Shown here: positions 22,353 through 33,300 of the stretch, piece after piece
Layout of the letters: each line of letters starts with the position of its first letter
Numbering within the stretch: the first letter of the stretch is position 1
NCBI GenBank assembly: GCA_947034885.2
Contig: OX344752.2
Location: forward strand, 16,492,001-16,556,000
Direction: 5' to 3'
DNA length: 64,000 nt
DNA from: Thuidium tamariscinum
Taxonomy: Eukaryota > Streptophyta > Bryopsida > Hypnales > Thuidiaceae
Position numbers and translations under genes: made by a program
Notes under the pieces: model-generated
What the model was told of the DNA's origin: nothing
Database searches by the model: none
Seen by the model: the letters and a program-made list of their open reading frames with translations, nothing else

Positions 22353-22599
22353 CCTGAAGTTGACGTTGAAGTCCACGCCCTTCCTATACGCGTCCACGCC
22401 TTGACACTGTTACGGTGAAGTCCGCGCCCTGACAGAGACGTCCGCGCCGTGGATCTCGTTTTCGAAGCTGACGTGTCAACCCAAAAAAATCCCACTACTT
22501 TGAAAAATGGAGCCGTCCGGTCCGTCCGGTCCGCCTCGCCCGTCCGTCCGGGACGTCCGGTGACCCTGACTCGTCCGTTATGACAACCCTGCCTAAACC

Positions 22600-23339
22600 G
22601 CCCGACGTTCTCCAATGCACGTCGAGAGAGGTGAGACCTTCCGGTGACTCTTGGTTTACGGGTGGATTACAAGACTTTGGTCCTAAGAAAGTAGTTGTCT
22701 TTAATCTGCATGGTATACTATTAGACTGTAATATGCTATCCTCACCAAACCCAAACCCTCGAATCCGCACTAGCAGTAAAACTGCATGTAGGCAAATTGT
22801 ATTTCGGCCGTGGCTCAAGAAGTTTCTTTGCCATTGTTTTCAGTCATTTCATGTGGGTTTTTGGAGTAGCGGCAGTGCCTCCCACCTGAATGACATCTTG
22901 TTGGTGGTCTTAGGAGGGCTGAAGGGAATACAGGCACTCCCATTGTTCTCATGGTGTGGTCAACAGAGAGAGGTCACAAATTTGGGGGAAGGGTGCCCTA
23001 GTTCATATGATAAGTAATTAGAGTTTGTGTATGCTTCATGGCCTCGTTTCTGTACAGCCAATACCGTGATTGTAGACAGTAAGCCAAGTAGGGTTCAATG
23101 CAATCCTGAAGCTAATGTCATTATTAGTACTCCTTTCTACGTGAAGTGGATGTGCACATTGGCAAATGACAAGGAGTATTTGAAAAGATTCCTGTGGCCG
23201 ATGTTGGAGGCTTTACAGTCATGCCCAGACGTGGCTACTTTCCGGTCCAAATTCCCTGAAGTTGTCAACGAATCAATGTCTGAAATGATACAAAGACGCC
23301 GCAGCGAACACACATATGAGTTCTTGGACATTGTGGAAG
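22600..23339 (+). pseudogene. FCP1/SCP-type HAD phosphatase-like domain in CACTA protein
   Basis: This continuation of the interrupted CACTA exon reads KKVVVFNLHGILLD, then FRPWLKKFLCHCFQSFHVGF and WSSGS. After a TAA at 23015-23017 it stays open with FCTANTVIVDSKPSRVQCNP and VIISTPF. The order (VVFDLNG-type motif I, RPxxxxFL, WSS motif II, then a NTxIVD..P.....NP segment) is that of FCP1/NLI-interacting-factor HAD phosphatases. Motif I has Asn where the nucleophile Asp belongs, so catalysis is doubtful. The domain sits between an acidic linker and a TNP1-like exon, so it appears to be part of the transposon protein, not a free host phosphatase. Confidence 0.65.
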
Positions 23340-24252
23340 GTGAGGGGGCTGACATACCACGTTATTGCACAAGTAACGGTGTCCCCTCACCTTCCCTTGC
23401 TCTTCATTTCTGATAATCATTGTATTTGTGTGTAGGGCAAGGTGCAAAGGCGGGAGCTAAGGACGAAGACAGCACCCACGGCAGAGAAAAAGGCTTCCGT
23501 ACCATCCACGAAGAAGGTACAGAGAGTAGTACATCGTGACTACCCTTGCATCTCTTGATGTTGCTATATAGAATTGTTAAATATGCAGGGAAGTAAACAG
23601 GCAGTGGGAGCGGCACAATGACTGTGTTAGTCATTCATTAGTGATGTACTTGTCTTAGATGAGTCATTCCCCAGTTTCCATGAGTCGACTGAATGGGCTT
23701 GAACCCATTTTACAGGACCGTTGACCGTCTATGACAGTGGTCTGCCGTGAGTGGAAGCAGAAGTAGAAATGTTGCATCATATTCCAGAATTAGAAGACTT
23801 CTTGCATGAGTGTTTGCTATGGACATATGGGCTACAACCCGAATCCACATGATAGTTTCTCTGAAGGGCGGAATGCGGTAGAGACCTTCTTGAATTTGAG
23901 TATCGGACAAAATCCGGCCGAAGTGGGATAGGAAATTCACAGGGTTGTTCATATTTGTTTTAGTGCACCCTACTTCACTGTAATTCGTACTAGCATAGCA
24001 CTTTCTAAGCCTGCAAAAACCACCGCATAGTCATGACTTAGAAATAATAGGTTCCCAAGTGACAAGAGAGTGACTCTGTAGTAACATAGAAGTCATTGTT
24101 GAGTCAAAAGTCATAAAGAAGTGAAAGGTAAGTGACATTCCAATAATGTTAAAGTAGAGGTGAAGCGCACAATGTTAAGTTCTCTGCATGCATGAGCTCC
24201 AACAGAGATGTTCCAATGTAATTTGTTGTAATAATGTCTTCATTGTGCGCAG

Positions 24253-24519
24253 TATCACATAGGAGAGGAGGTGTACCTCATAAACCCACGAGCAACAAGG
24301 CAAAGAGTGGCGGTGGGCAAAATTAGTGGTATACTTGGCAAACACAAGTTTCATTTTGAAGACATTCCGGAGGCGTGGTTCAAGGTGGATGTCATTTCAG
24401 TTATGCAACCCGCGGTGGCGCTCATGTTTCCAAATGATGACGACCAGCAAACCATCATGGAACATGTGAAGGGCACTTCAACAATATGGGACCAGAAGTA
24501 CCTGAAGACCACCGTTTGA
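24253..24519 (+). CDS. TNP1/En-Spm-like C-terminal exon of the CACTA protein
   Basis: After a TGCGCAG acceptor the exon reads YHIGEEVYLINPRATRQRVA, then VGKISGI, FKVDV, LMFPNDDD and STIWDQKYLK, and ends in TGA. The layout (a strand-rich stretch starting with VxLxNP, then VAxGxIxG, WxKVDV, and a terminal IW) is reminiscent of the small TNP1/EN/SPM domain at the C terminus of CACTA proteins. A homologous frame is at 45213-45494 on the minus strand (GEEVYLINPRSTRQKVAVGK), about 60-70% identical by eye. This shows a mobile family. Confidence 0.65.
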   Translation, partial: YHIGEEVYLINPRATRQRVAVGKISGILGKHKFHFEDIPEAWFKVDVISVMQPAVALMFPNDDDQQTIMEHVKGTSTIWDQKYLKTTV

Positions 24520-24652
24520 GGTGTCCATCTGTTACTTAAACTTCCTACGTGAGCCCTAGCTAGGGACTTCTTGCATTGTGGGAACTCTCCCATGAGTACA
24601 TTTATTGTAAATATTGATGTTAAATTGGGCTTTTGGCTTTCCCTATCTCAAG

Positions 24653-25432
24653 CAGGGTTGACGAATTGCAACGTCCAGGGCAAAATTACGTCCAAAATCC
24701 GGACGTCCGGACGTCTGGACGCAGTGGACGTAGTCCTCGGCGACCAACGGACGGCATCCGTCGGAAGTAGACGTGCGGACGGGCGGTCGGAGACTGCGGT
24801 CGGACTGCGGACGGCACCGTCCGACCGCCCGTCCGCAGTCTCCGACCGCCTGTCCGCACTCCCCGACCTCCCGTCCGCAGTCTCCGACCGCCCGTCCGCA
24901 CTCCCCGACCCCCCGTCCGCACTCCCCGACCCCCCGTCCGCACTCCCCGACCTCCCGTCCGCACTCCCCGACCTCCCGTCCGCAGTCTCCGACCTCCCGT
25001 CCGCACTCTCCGACCTCCCGTCCGCACTCTCCGACCCCCCGTCCGCACTCCCCGACCCCCCGTCCGCACTCCTCGACCCCCCATCCGCAGTCTCCGACCG
25101 CCGTCGGAGGTCGGGGAGTGCGGACGGGGGGTCGGGGAGTGCGGACGGGAGGTCGGGGAGTGCGGACGGGGGGTCGGGGAGTGCGGACGGGGGGTCGGAG
25201 AGTGCGGACGGGAGGTCGGAGACTACGGACGGGGGGTCGGATGGTGCCGTCCGCTGCTCCGTCCGTAGTCCAACCGACCACCCGTCCGCCTTCTGTCTTA
25301 TTGAAAGGCCGTCCGCATGGCTGTCCGGTCGCCCGTCCGCTGGACGTATGTCAAAAAAAATTTCAAATGTCACAAGACGTCCGAGGGGTAGCGTCTACGT
25401 CCCATGGACGTCCGGACGTCCCGTCATCCCTG
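24653..25432. mobile_element. hAT-like element, 780 bp, built of 21-bp repeats
   Basis: It begins CAGGGTTGACG and ends GTCATCCCTG. The flanking 8-mers ATCTCAAG (24645-24652) and ATCTCAGG (25433-25440) match at 7 of 8. Subterminal GGACGTCCGGACGTC words resemble those of the 18828 element. The interior is an array of the 21-mer CCGACCTCCCGTCCGCACTCC (about 13 copies, 24830-25095) followed by its inverted form (GTCGGGGAGTGCGGACGGG, about seven copies, 25105-25240). It makes a large snap-back. At least five reading frames are open through it because the 21-bp unit lacks stops. None is called as a gene. Confidence 0.88.
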
Positions 25433-25440
25433 ATCTCAGG

Positions 25441-26407
25441 GGCCAATTTCCATATCTTGAAGTCATGTGTGTAGCATTTTCTGAGTCCAGTTTTACTTAG
25501 ACAAGTAAACCTAACATTGCATGAATGTCCGTAAGCCATTAGTGTATGCTTGAAGTGAATTCACACTTAGCAGGGGTGTGCTTTGATACTAGTTTTAGTC
25601 AATCCTAGTTTACAGGAGAAGCACTTGTTAGAGATTGTTCTAAATTCTTCTGGCTGACTGTAACGCCACCTTGGATGTGGGAGTCAAAAGCCAGTTAGAC
25701 CTGTGTTACACATGAGGACTCTTCAGTTGAAATGACACACGTGTGACATTCCAAGAGTTCACCGTCACTTTGGAACGAGTTCAATTCATCTTTACAGTGA
25801 CTGCGCCATTACTCATGGGTGCCATACTACATCCTAATTGAGCCTTTGTAAATACGTTTCCTGACTTACATATGACTCATTCTAGTCGTAAAATCCAACA
25901 TGGGAATAACTTACGTGAAACTAAATAATGACTTCAAATACAAAGCGCACCACAGTCTCCACCTGCGGACGTCACGACTTAAGAATGACAGTACCACTTG
26001 CTGAGATGGCAATCCACGTCAGCCTCTTTATGACTGAATCGCAACTTCAGAATGACTTAAAACCGCTGACGTAGTCGTCCACGTCATCAGGTCTATGACT
26101 GGGACCCAACTCTTCCGCGACTGCGGATGACTGACGTGGATGCCTAAGTCCCAAAATTTTCAAGGAAATGGGCAGATGCCCGACTTTTCCATGGAAACTG
26201 CCCCAAACCGTCCCTTGCCACGTGGACCCTGTCAAGATTTCTTCATCCAAGTCTGAAGTAGATGGTGCTAATACAAACGCAGTCATATAAAGAATGACTT
26301 GTCCACAATGACTCAGAGCCTGGAGTCACTGTCAAGTCATTTTTCGGATAAATGACTCCCTAGCAGTCATATACTGAAGTCATATATACCCCCCATTTCT
26401 TGTAGTG
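25441..26407 (+). other. CACTA 3' subterminal region
   Basis: No gene. It is dense in ATGACT/AGTCAT words in both orientations (typical binding-site repeats of CACTA ends) and holds a segment with CCACGTCAG words. It ends at the CACTACAAGAAA terminus (minus strand, 26396-26407). Confidence 0.7.
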
Positions 26408-27965
26408 GTTCAAGGGGCTTAAAATGAGCCTGGAAGTGCAATTCAAAGTGCTATAACTTTTGCATCTAAAATGCAAATTCAATAAAATTTGTTGGTAAAG
26501 TTTCACTTCTTACTTTAATTTGGATAATAAAATTTTAGTTCAATCTAAGATGTACATAGTTTTTGGAAGCCAATCAAAGTTCATAGGTTCAATTTGAGTT
26601 CACCAAATTATAGTTAATGGTTCCAACTAGGGCTTTTTTTTTGGCTTTTTGGTGCCAATCTGCATCTGAAAAACAATCCGGCTAAAAAACACCTCAAAAA
26701 ATGCAAGAAAATTTGGATGAAATCGCCAGACAACATGCTGAATTTTTTTTTAAATGTTTGATGAATTCACCTAATTTTGGATGAAAACCATACTATACAT
26801 CCAAAAAATGGATGAATGTTGCAATTTGGAGCATCCCTATAACATTTTATATCTCCACTCAAGCTATTCTCCAAAAATGAAAAAGAAATCCTTGGTTGCA
26901 ACTTTGGAGGCTTGTATCTCCTTTATACAATGTTTGTTTTCAATAAAATTTGATGTATTGTGTTCCTCATATGGTGCCATTTCTAATCATTCTTTTGGAA
27001 AAGTTGAACATTCTAATCTAGTTTGTGTGGCTAAAATTTCATTTCAATTCAACAAAATATAAGTGACTAAAAAGGATTTTAGTAGAAGGAGGCTCAATCA
27101 TAAATGTGTTTATTACACCTTTCTTTTCTATTTCAAGATAATTTTGCAAACACAATGATTCAATTGGATGAATTTTTTCACCAATGTATTTGTATATTGA
27201 TTTTGAAACACTTTCTAGTTTAGACTTTTTTCATTTTAACTAGGTGTGGAAATTGAATTTCAACTCCAAATATGTTATAGGAAATTTTCAATTTCTTTTT
27301 GCAACACTAAAACATTGTAATTTTGCAATCTATATAGCCAAATGATTCCAAATTTGATCCATGTCATCTACAACATGTACACTACAAGATTGTATGGTTG
27401 AGATTTTCATACCTTAGTAACATCTGCATGAACACTTATAAGCAGCTTGAAATGCAAGAATTTTCTTAAACTTAAGAAGGCCTTAGGCCTCAAGGGATTA
27501 AGGTTAACTTTCCTATGACAAATATAATGATTGATTTGCCTTGTCTACTGTTTATATTATTTGAAAATTTAAATTTTTTCTTCATATAAAGACTAATATA
27601 AGAAATGGAAAGAGGAATAGGAACTTTATTTTCTTTTGAAGAAATATGAATTTGTTACAAATTTTTGTAGTGTACTATCCTATTTGCCTAAGACAATAAT
27701 ATCTAGATTATCCCAAAACCACCTAAAGTGCACCCATCACGATCATCTAACCATCTCAAGTAGTTACAATGTAACCAACTATTGGATGAAATTTGAAGGC
27801 ATTGGGAGATTGCAGGTTCCCAAATTGCAAGAACACAGTTTCTACTTTCTATCACAGGAACAAGAATCCTACATGGTCGAGACACTACCAAATAATTAAA
27901 TTATTTTTTGGACTTTTTTTCATATTTTAGGATCCTAGTTTTATTTATTTATTTGGAGTAATGCC
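26408..27965. other. AT-rich region, no gene seen
   Basis: AT-rich flank with words such as ATAACTTTTGCAT and TGGATGAA. Frames up to 93 codons (26781, 27636) show no motif, and I do not support them as genes. Confidence 0.5.
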
Positions 27966-28549
27966 CTCGGGGAGATCACTTAAAGTAACCTTTAGACACC
28001 ACGTGTGTTAAAAAATTTGGACCCCCTATTTTTTTTCTAAAGCTCAAATAAAAAAGAAAAGAAAAAATATGAGAGTATTTCCCTACATTGAGAGTTTATA
28101 ACTTGAATTATTGATATTTTTATGTGTTGATTATAATTAGTTACAAATTTTTGAAGTAAAAAAATACACTATAGAGCTAGAAATAACTTTCACACCCCTA
28201 TATTATATAAGAAAACATTGTCTAAAAAATGAATAAAAAATTGCTGAAAATAGTTTTTCATTGAAAGTTTATTTTTCTTGAATATTGATGCCATGGTCAT
28301 TTAAATGCATTCTCTATAAATGTTTGTGTTGAAAAACATGCCAATATAGTTCATTTTTCAACCTACTCTAGAAATCGTTTCATATGTTATTTGATTTCAA
28401 AATCTTTGGCAATAGAAACTTATAGTTATTGTTAAGCCCATCTCAAAATTATAGATTGAAATCATAGTTTATAAAAAAGTATATAGGGGGGTCAAAAATC
28501 ACTTTAACACACGTAGTTTGTTTTTGATACACTAAGTGACCTCCCCGAG
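27966..28549. mobile_element. MITE with CTCGGGGAG termini, TSD GTAATGCC
   Basis: A 584-bp element starts CTCGGGGAGATCACTTAAAG and ends with the inverted GTGACCTCCCCGAG. The inverted similarity extends about 60 bp at each side (CACGTGTGTTAAA and TTTAACACACGTAG included). The 8-bp GTAATGCC is perfectly duplicated (27958-27965 and 28550-28557). The interior is AT-rich and non-coding. An 8-bp duplication would fit hAT-type elements, but the terminus is not CAGGG-like, so the superfamily is open. Confidence 0.88.
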
Positions 28550-30330
28550 GTAATGCCAACATGATAGCGGCCAGCAACATCAAGAACTGTTTAGAAATAG
28601 ACCCGAAATGGCCCTCCTATGTCATCTAATGAGCTACATTATTTTCTAACATGGCCATGATATGGCGGAATAAAAGAGATGTAATTAATTTAAATTAAAA
28701 AGGTGGATTAGCTCCTATTGAGTCACTAATAACCCCTTTACTATCACCTAAAGCATTTAAAGTAGTTACTAATTCACTCTCATTATCTTAAATCTTATTT
28801 TTGTTGGAAGTGAAGACATTAATTTGAAAAATGTGTAAGTTTTAGTTTAAACTTTCAATATTGCATTAGAAGTTTGTGTCAAAATATGGTACATGTGTCA
28901 CTAGAATTTTCAAAATTTATAACCTATTTTTACATGGTCTAACTAATGTATTTTAAATTTTGTTAGAATCCCTAAACATTTACCAATTAGACTCTATTGA
29001 AATAAATCTTGTTATTCTAATTTTATAGTAAACAAATTATATAGAGTATTCTTTTGCATTTGAACCAATCAGAAATGAGTATGGTTACCATTGTCCATAT
29101 ACACTAATCACATTGGATTTGTGCCATTATATTGATGTTCTTGAAGATGTTCCTAATGCTTTTCTTTTTGTCATACACCATTTTCTTTCTTCTCTCTTGG
29201 AGATGGTGTAGATTGAGAACATGGAAATTGAAGTTCTTTTACAATATTGTTGTAACATTTTTGTTTTGAATTGTTCCAAACTATCTAATATGTTATGAAA
29301 AGAGTAAGGTTGTTGGATATTTATGCAATCAATTTTTAGGGGGCAGCAAATTGGAATTGAAGAAGATTGGATACAAACCACCTTCTTCTTTTCTCTACAA
29401 TGTACTATACTATGGTTTTAGTGTAATAACATACACCTTTTAAATACCAAAAAATGTCATATTTCAAAAGAAACTAAAGCATGTCAATTGAATGTTCTTG
29501 GATAAAGATTGTTGTATTATATTCTACATTTTATTCAGAATCCTACTCCAAACTTCATCAAAGTAAATAACATAGTTGAATATAAAGGTTAGAATGTCCT
29601 ACAATTACACTTAATTTTTGAACATTTTCACCTACAATGCTATTGAATTCAAGAGGAATCACTTCAACAATTTCAACAATTTTTAATGATAGGAAGGGAT
29701 GCAATTTTTAGGATGCAAAGGAGTCTATCTCCTTAAATTCAATTTGTTTTTGGTATTCAAAAGATAAATGGTCTAAAAAGGTTCAATTTTAGGGACAACG
29801 ACGCTAGCGTTCGAGCGTGGAGCGGTGAGCTTGTGAGCTGCGAGCGGGAAAGTTGTGAGCGGTGAGCATGAAGTAGCCTTTTTTTTAGAAATTTGGACTA
29901 GAATTTTTTTTCAATCAGTTTTTGTTCCAAAATTCAACCAATAATTACTATTTATAGTAAATTTTGCTACCCATGACCGTGTCTCCTATAACCGTGGATT
30001 TCCGTGAAATCTCATATTTTGGGACCATTAAGAATATCATCTATACATTTAAGTTTTGGGATTTAGGATTTGGGGGTCAATAAAAAACAGGGCAAACACT
30101 TCAAATACAAAAGACTCATGTACCTTGTTCTAGGGTTTAGGAATTTTTCGATTGGATGGAATGAAAATGGGCAACTGTAAAAAATGGATAGAAAAAGAAA
30201 TTCGAATAATATAAATGTACTCCAAAGACGGTCAATATTCATAATTGGGCTCCATCACTTCATAGTTTCATTTGTAGAACATGTAAAGAATGCAACATGA
30301 ATGTACTACACTCCAAGAAACTAATCATAT
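28550..30330. other. AT-rich intergenic region
   Basis: No convincing gene. A small GC-rich island at 29793-29870 contains repeated GAGCGGTGAGC and TGAGCTGCGAGCG words and contrasts sharply with the surroundings. It might be a terminus of the neighbouring Mutator-like element, but no inverted partner was found. Confidence 0.45.
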
Positions 30331-33300
30331 CTACTTTGAAATAATGATGATCCCTGCCCGAACTAGGAGTAGCTTCAACTCATTAAAGCTATAACTAGGT
30401 GCATGAATGAATTTATCATCATGAATATCCATCTTGCAGAAATACCTATACAAATAATACAAGTGCTTACAATTCACATATTGTGCTCGGCCTCCCACAG
30501 CAGATACCATCATATTGACAAAGTCAGGGCATGTGCATGTAGGGAATGTGCCCACAGTAACTCGATATATATTCTTGTTAGACTCCGCTCCAGTCTACAA
30601 GACCACTATTGCACCAAGTCCAGGAAGAGGTACAAGGGTTACTCCCAAAATTTCCCCTATAATATTTGAAGCACTTTCCCATTTGTTGCGTTGCTCTACG
30701 GTTGGAGGATTTGCAAGTCTTTTGATTATTCGGTTGTTCTTCACTGTAGGGTGCACATCTGCATTTGGTGGACATGGTTGGGTGAAGAAGATAGGCTCAA
30801 AAATCTTAGACATGGCAAAAAGTTCACGTGGCGACAATATAGGCCGTTCTTGAAGACGGAAGCGTGCATGTTGTAACAGTAAGGTTTCTTCACGATTCAA
30901 ATTGGTCCCCATTAGAATAGGCCAAACTTCAGGCAGCTCTGGCCTATCAATTACCCACTTCCTCTTTGTACCTTTCACACATCGTTCAATGTCATCCCAA
31001 CAAAACCAAAAATCCACGACCATCGGGCGCTTAGTTCCATACTCTTCTTTTCTACCACGATAAGTAGGAGCAGGGGTTCCTTTTCCACCCTTGGCAATCC
31101 TTGAGGTACACTTGATGTTTGACGTCAGTTGTTGAGCCCAGCATCTTGCATTTGATTTGTGGTTGATCCTTGCAATGTGCCACTTGGATGTATCACAATC
31201 GCTTTCAAATGCTACCGTCACATAGTTGGAGGTATTGACTTCGTTTTGATTTCCAATGCCTTTCATTGAATGTTCTGCAACTTGTGTAGACCTTGTTCGG
31301 ACCCGAGGTTGTGAAAAGTTGACTTTGTCAGGTCTATGTGAATCTCCAGCATCACTAATAGGTACATCAAGCCTCCTCTTTGTGCTTCCAAAAATTTCTT
31401 CTCCTTCTAGATGAGGTACTCGAGTTCCCACTCCATGTGCTTCTGGCAATGTATTCAACGCCTCTGCAATTTTTTTTGGACACCCACTACGCCTAGCTGC
31501 CCTCAACCTCAATTCTCCCTTTGATGGTCCTGACCCACATGCATTTCCTTTAAGGTATGCTCGATAGTTTGTCATTTGCATCCAAGCTCGAATACTGTCA
31601 TCACAAGTGGCATCAAATAGATTGTTTCTTTTTTTGCCCGACATTTGTAGCCACTTATTATGGACCGTTTCCGATAGATTACAAAAAGGCATGTCTGTCA
31701 TCTCCTCTAAAGTAAGCCCCTGAAATCCAACCATAGGCAGATATGAATAAGAATAGAGTTCACTATTATTACACCAATTATATTTGAAATTGCTCCCTAA
31801 ACTTCTAAGAATTTGCGTATGGCGTTAAAGTTTAGAGAAGTACAATTGAAAATAAGAAACAAATAGTGGTGGGTATATTTGGAATATCCAAAATTGTCAC
31901 TTGGCCCAAAAAATTTGAAACATTGTACCATCAACTAGTTTATCAACGGCATCCAATATTTGTATTAGGGAACAATATATTTCTTCAAAATTAAAGAGGT
32001 TTAGGAATTCGTCGGATCCGACGGATTCAAAATACAATATCACTTTCTAGTGCATTAATAATACTAAATCATTAAAACTTACCAAAAATTTGTATCTCTA
32101 TATATGCTTTACCACAAGGTTCATAAAAGGTATACTTATATCCATTGAATCCAATGGATAATTCATTCATTTCCCACACTGCTTCCTCTAACAAAACTTT
32201 CAAATTTGTACTCAAAATTATTTTTTAAAATTTGAAATTATTTGTAGGGTAATTTTTAACTAGAAAAATATTTAAAATAATAAAAAATTATTTTCTCTAT
32301 ACAATTTAAATGGGTTTAGATTTCTAACTAAATTAGAATACAAAATATAATCTTTTAACCAAAATAAGATCTACATACCATTGTCATGAAGCCTCCCCAC
32401 TGTAAATAACGAAAATGCCAAAATGCCAACCAATGCTCCAAGTGATGTAGTGAGTCTTCTGTTGTAGCTCCAGATGATATCCACCATGACCGAATTGCAA
32501 GATAGCGCACCTCCGCTTCATCCAAAGTCTTAGATTCTTTGTATTGCTTACAAAGTGCAATGTGTTGTTGTTGTAATGCTTGCTTTATGTGCTTCTGTGT
32601 GTGCTTCTGAAGAGAATTACTCTAGTATAGTAAACACGTTCTCTCACGATTCTTCATAATGTCATCTGCAGAGCCACTACCATATACAATACGAACTGCA
32701 TTCCAATTGGCCATTGCGCTATCTGCCATAAATCCTTTAAAATTTGGCTTTGCCACTCCATATTTCTCCATTATAGCATTCAGTGACCTCCAGAACTGTA
32801 CTTGAATCTCTGTATCTTTTGATTGCATGTCACACACTGCAATAGTCATTACCTTCTTGTACTGAGAGTCGTACACGTGGCATGTCATGGTGGTCCAGTC
32901 CTTCACGCGCTTCACGTGGTCGAACATCATCCACGCATTCTGTAGATCACCTTCAGGTTGCATGCGCCTTACCAAGTCCACTCCACTTCCAGGCCCTTCA
33001 GTGAGCATTTTGAAGATGTAAACCTTCTCTTTGCCTTGGCCTGGGAAGACACTGTCGTGTATGAACTCGAACTTCGATTCCTTCTTCATAGTCATAATGT
33101 TGTCAATGACCCCTCCTTGGTTGTTTGAGCGGAAAGAGGAGATGATATTCCGTATACTAGGACTACTTAGAAACTGAAAGCGATCCATGACCTCTTCCAT
33201 TTCTTCTCCCTTCAATATCTTCTTCTCTCCATCTCCGTGGTGAAAAAGGTGGTTCGTAAGGAAGTCTTTGCTAGCAGATAAGGCTATGGCGGAGTTCGTA

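Larger units (their letters stand above)
18828..22591. mobile_element. Foldback hAT-like element, 3.76 kb, TSD CCTAAACC
   Basis: The element starts CAGGGTTGTCATA and ends TATGACAACCCTG. A perfect 8-bp direct repeat CCTAAACC flanks it (18820-18827 and 22592-22599). Next to both ends are GGACGTCCG and CCGTCCGTCC words. Two near-identical inverted arms of about 1.07 kb (roughly 19008-20078 and 21286-22352) surround a ~1.2-kb AT-rich loop. Each arm begins with GGGCGSGGAC motifs and contains two smaller palindromes. There is no transposase-like frame, so it is non-autonomous. It interrupts the CACTA gene. Many overlapping short frames here mirror each other and are not genes. Confidence 0.93.
15577..24519 (+). 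pseudogene. CACTA transposon protein: Ptta/En/Spm-like, FCP1/HAD-like and TNP1-like parts
   Basis: Visible exons with phase-consistent GT-AG junctions: about 15577-15979, 16276-17153, 17281-17364, 17821-18827 continuing at 22600-23339, and 23437-23515; then a last exon about 24253-24519. The exon at 16276 has a basic proline-rich start. It then carries WDEALRDLIPKCLDM, RLKNRWLKGIE and, past an in-frame TAG at 17019-17021, RLKDYWNTDAQKVKSHKMA and RRSVKNN. That pattern resembles the plant Ptta/En/Spm transposase family. The 17821 exon encodes a long acidic Ser/Pro-rich linker, and the HAD-like and TNP1-like parts follow. Defects: the TAG, a TAA at 23015-23017, and a hAT-like insertion at 18828. 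The frame across the insertion is exactly kept if the element and one target copy are ignored. The start codon is unknown. Family assignment is by motif impression only. Confidence 0.6.
13923..26407 (+). mobile_element. CACTA (En/Spm-type) DNA transposon, with nested insertions
   Basis: The right terminus is clear: on the minus strand it reads CACTACAAGAAATGGGGGG from 26407 inward, which is the classic plant CACTA end. Hundreds of bases of subterminal AGTCATT/AATGACT words occupy 25500-26400, and similar words occupy 13860-14500, 17580-17770 and 23600-24200. The left terminus is tentative: CACTAGAAAATGACTT at 13923, a degenerate match whose flanking 3 bp (ATG) differ from the right flank (GTT). 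The interior carries a multi-exon gene (below) and two later hAT-like insertions. A truncated relative with the same end and C-terminal exon lies at 44253-45993. Confidence 0.75.

Noticed and set aside
24653-25432. CRISPR-like regular repeats
   Set aside because: The spacing is directly tandem with no unique spacers, and the context is a eukaryotic hAT-like element.
24571-25500. Overlapping ORFs of up to 309 codons in several frames
   Set aside because: They run through inverted 21-bp arrays whose unit lacks stops, so several frames on both strands are open by construction.
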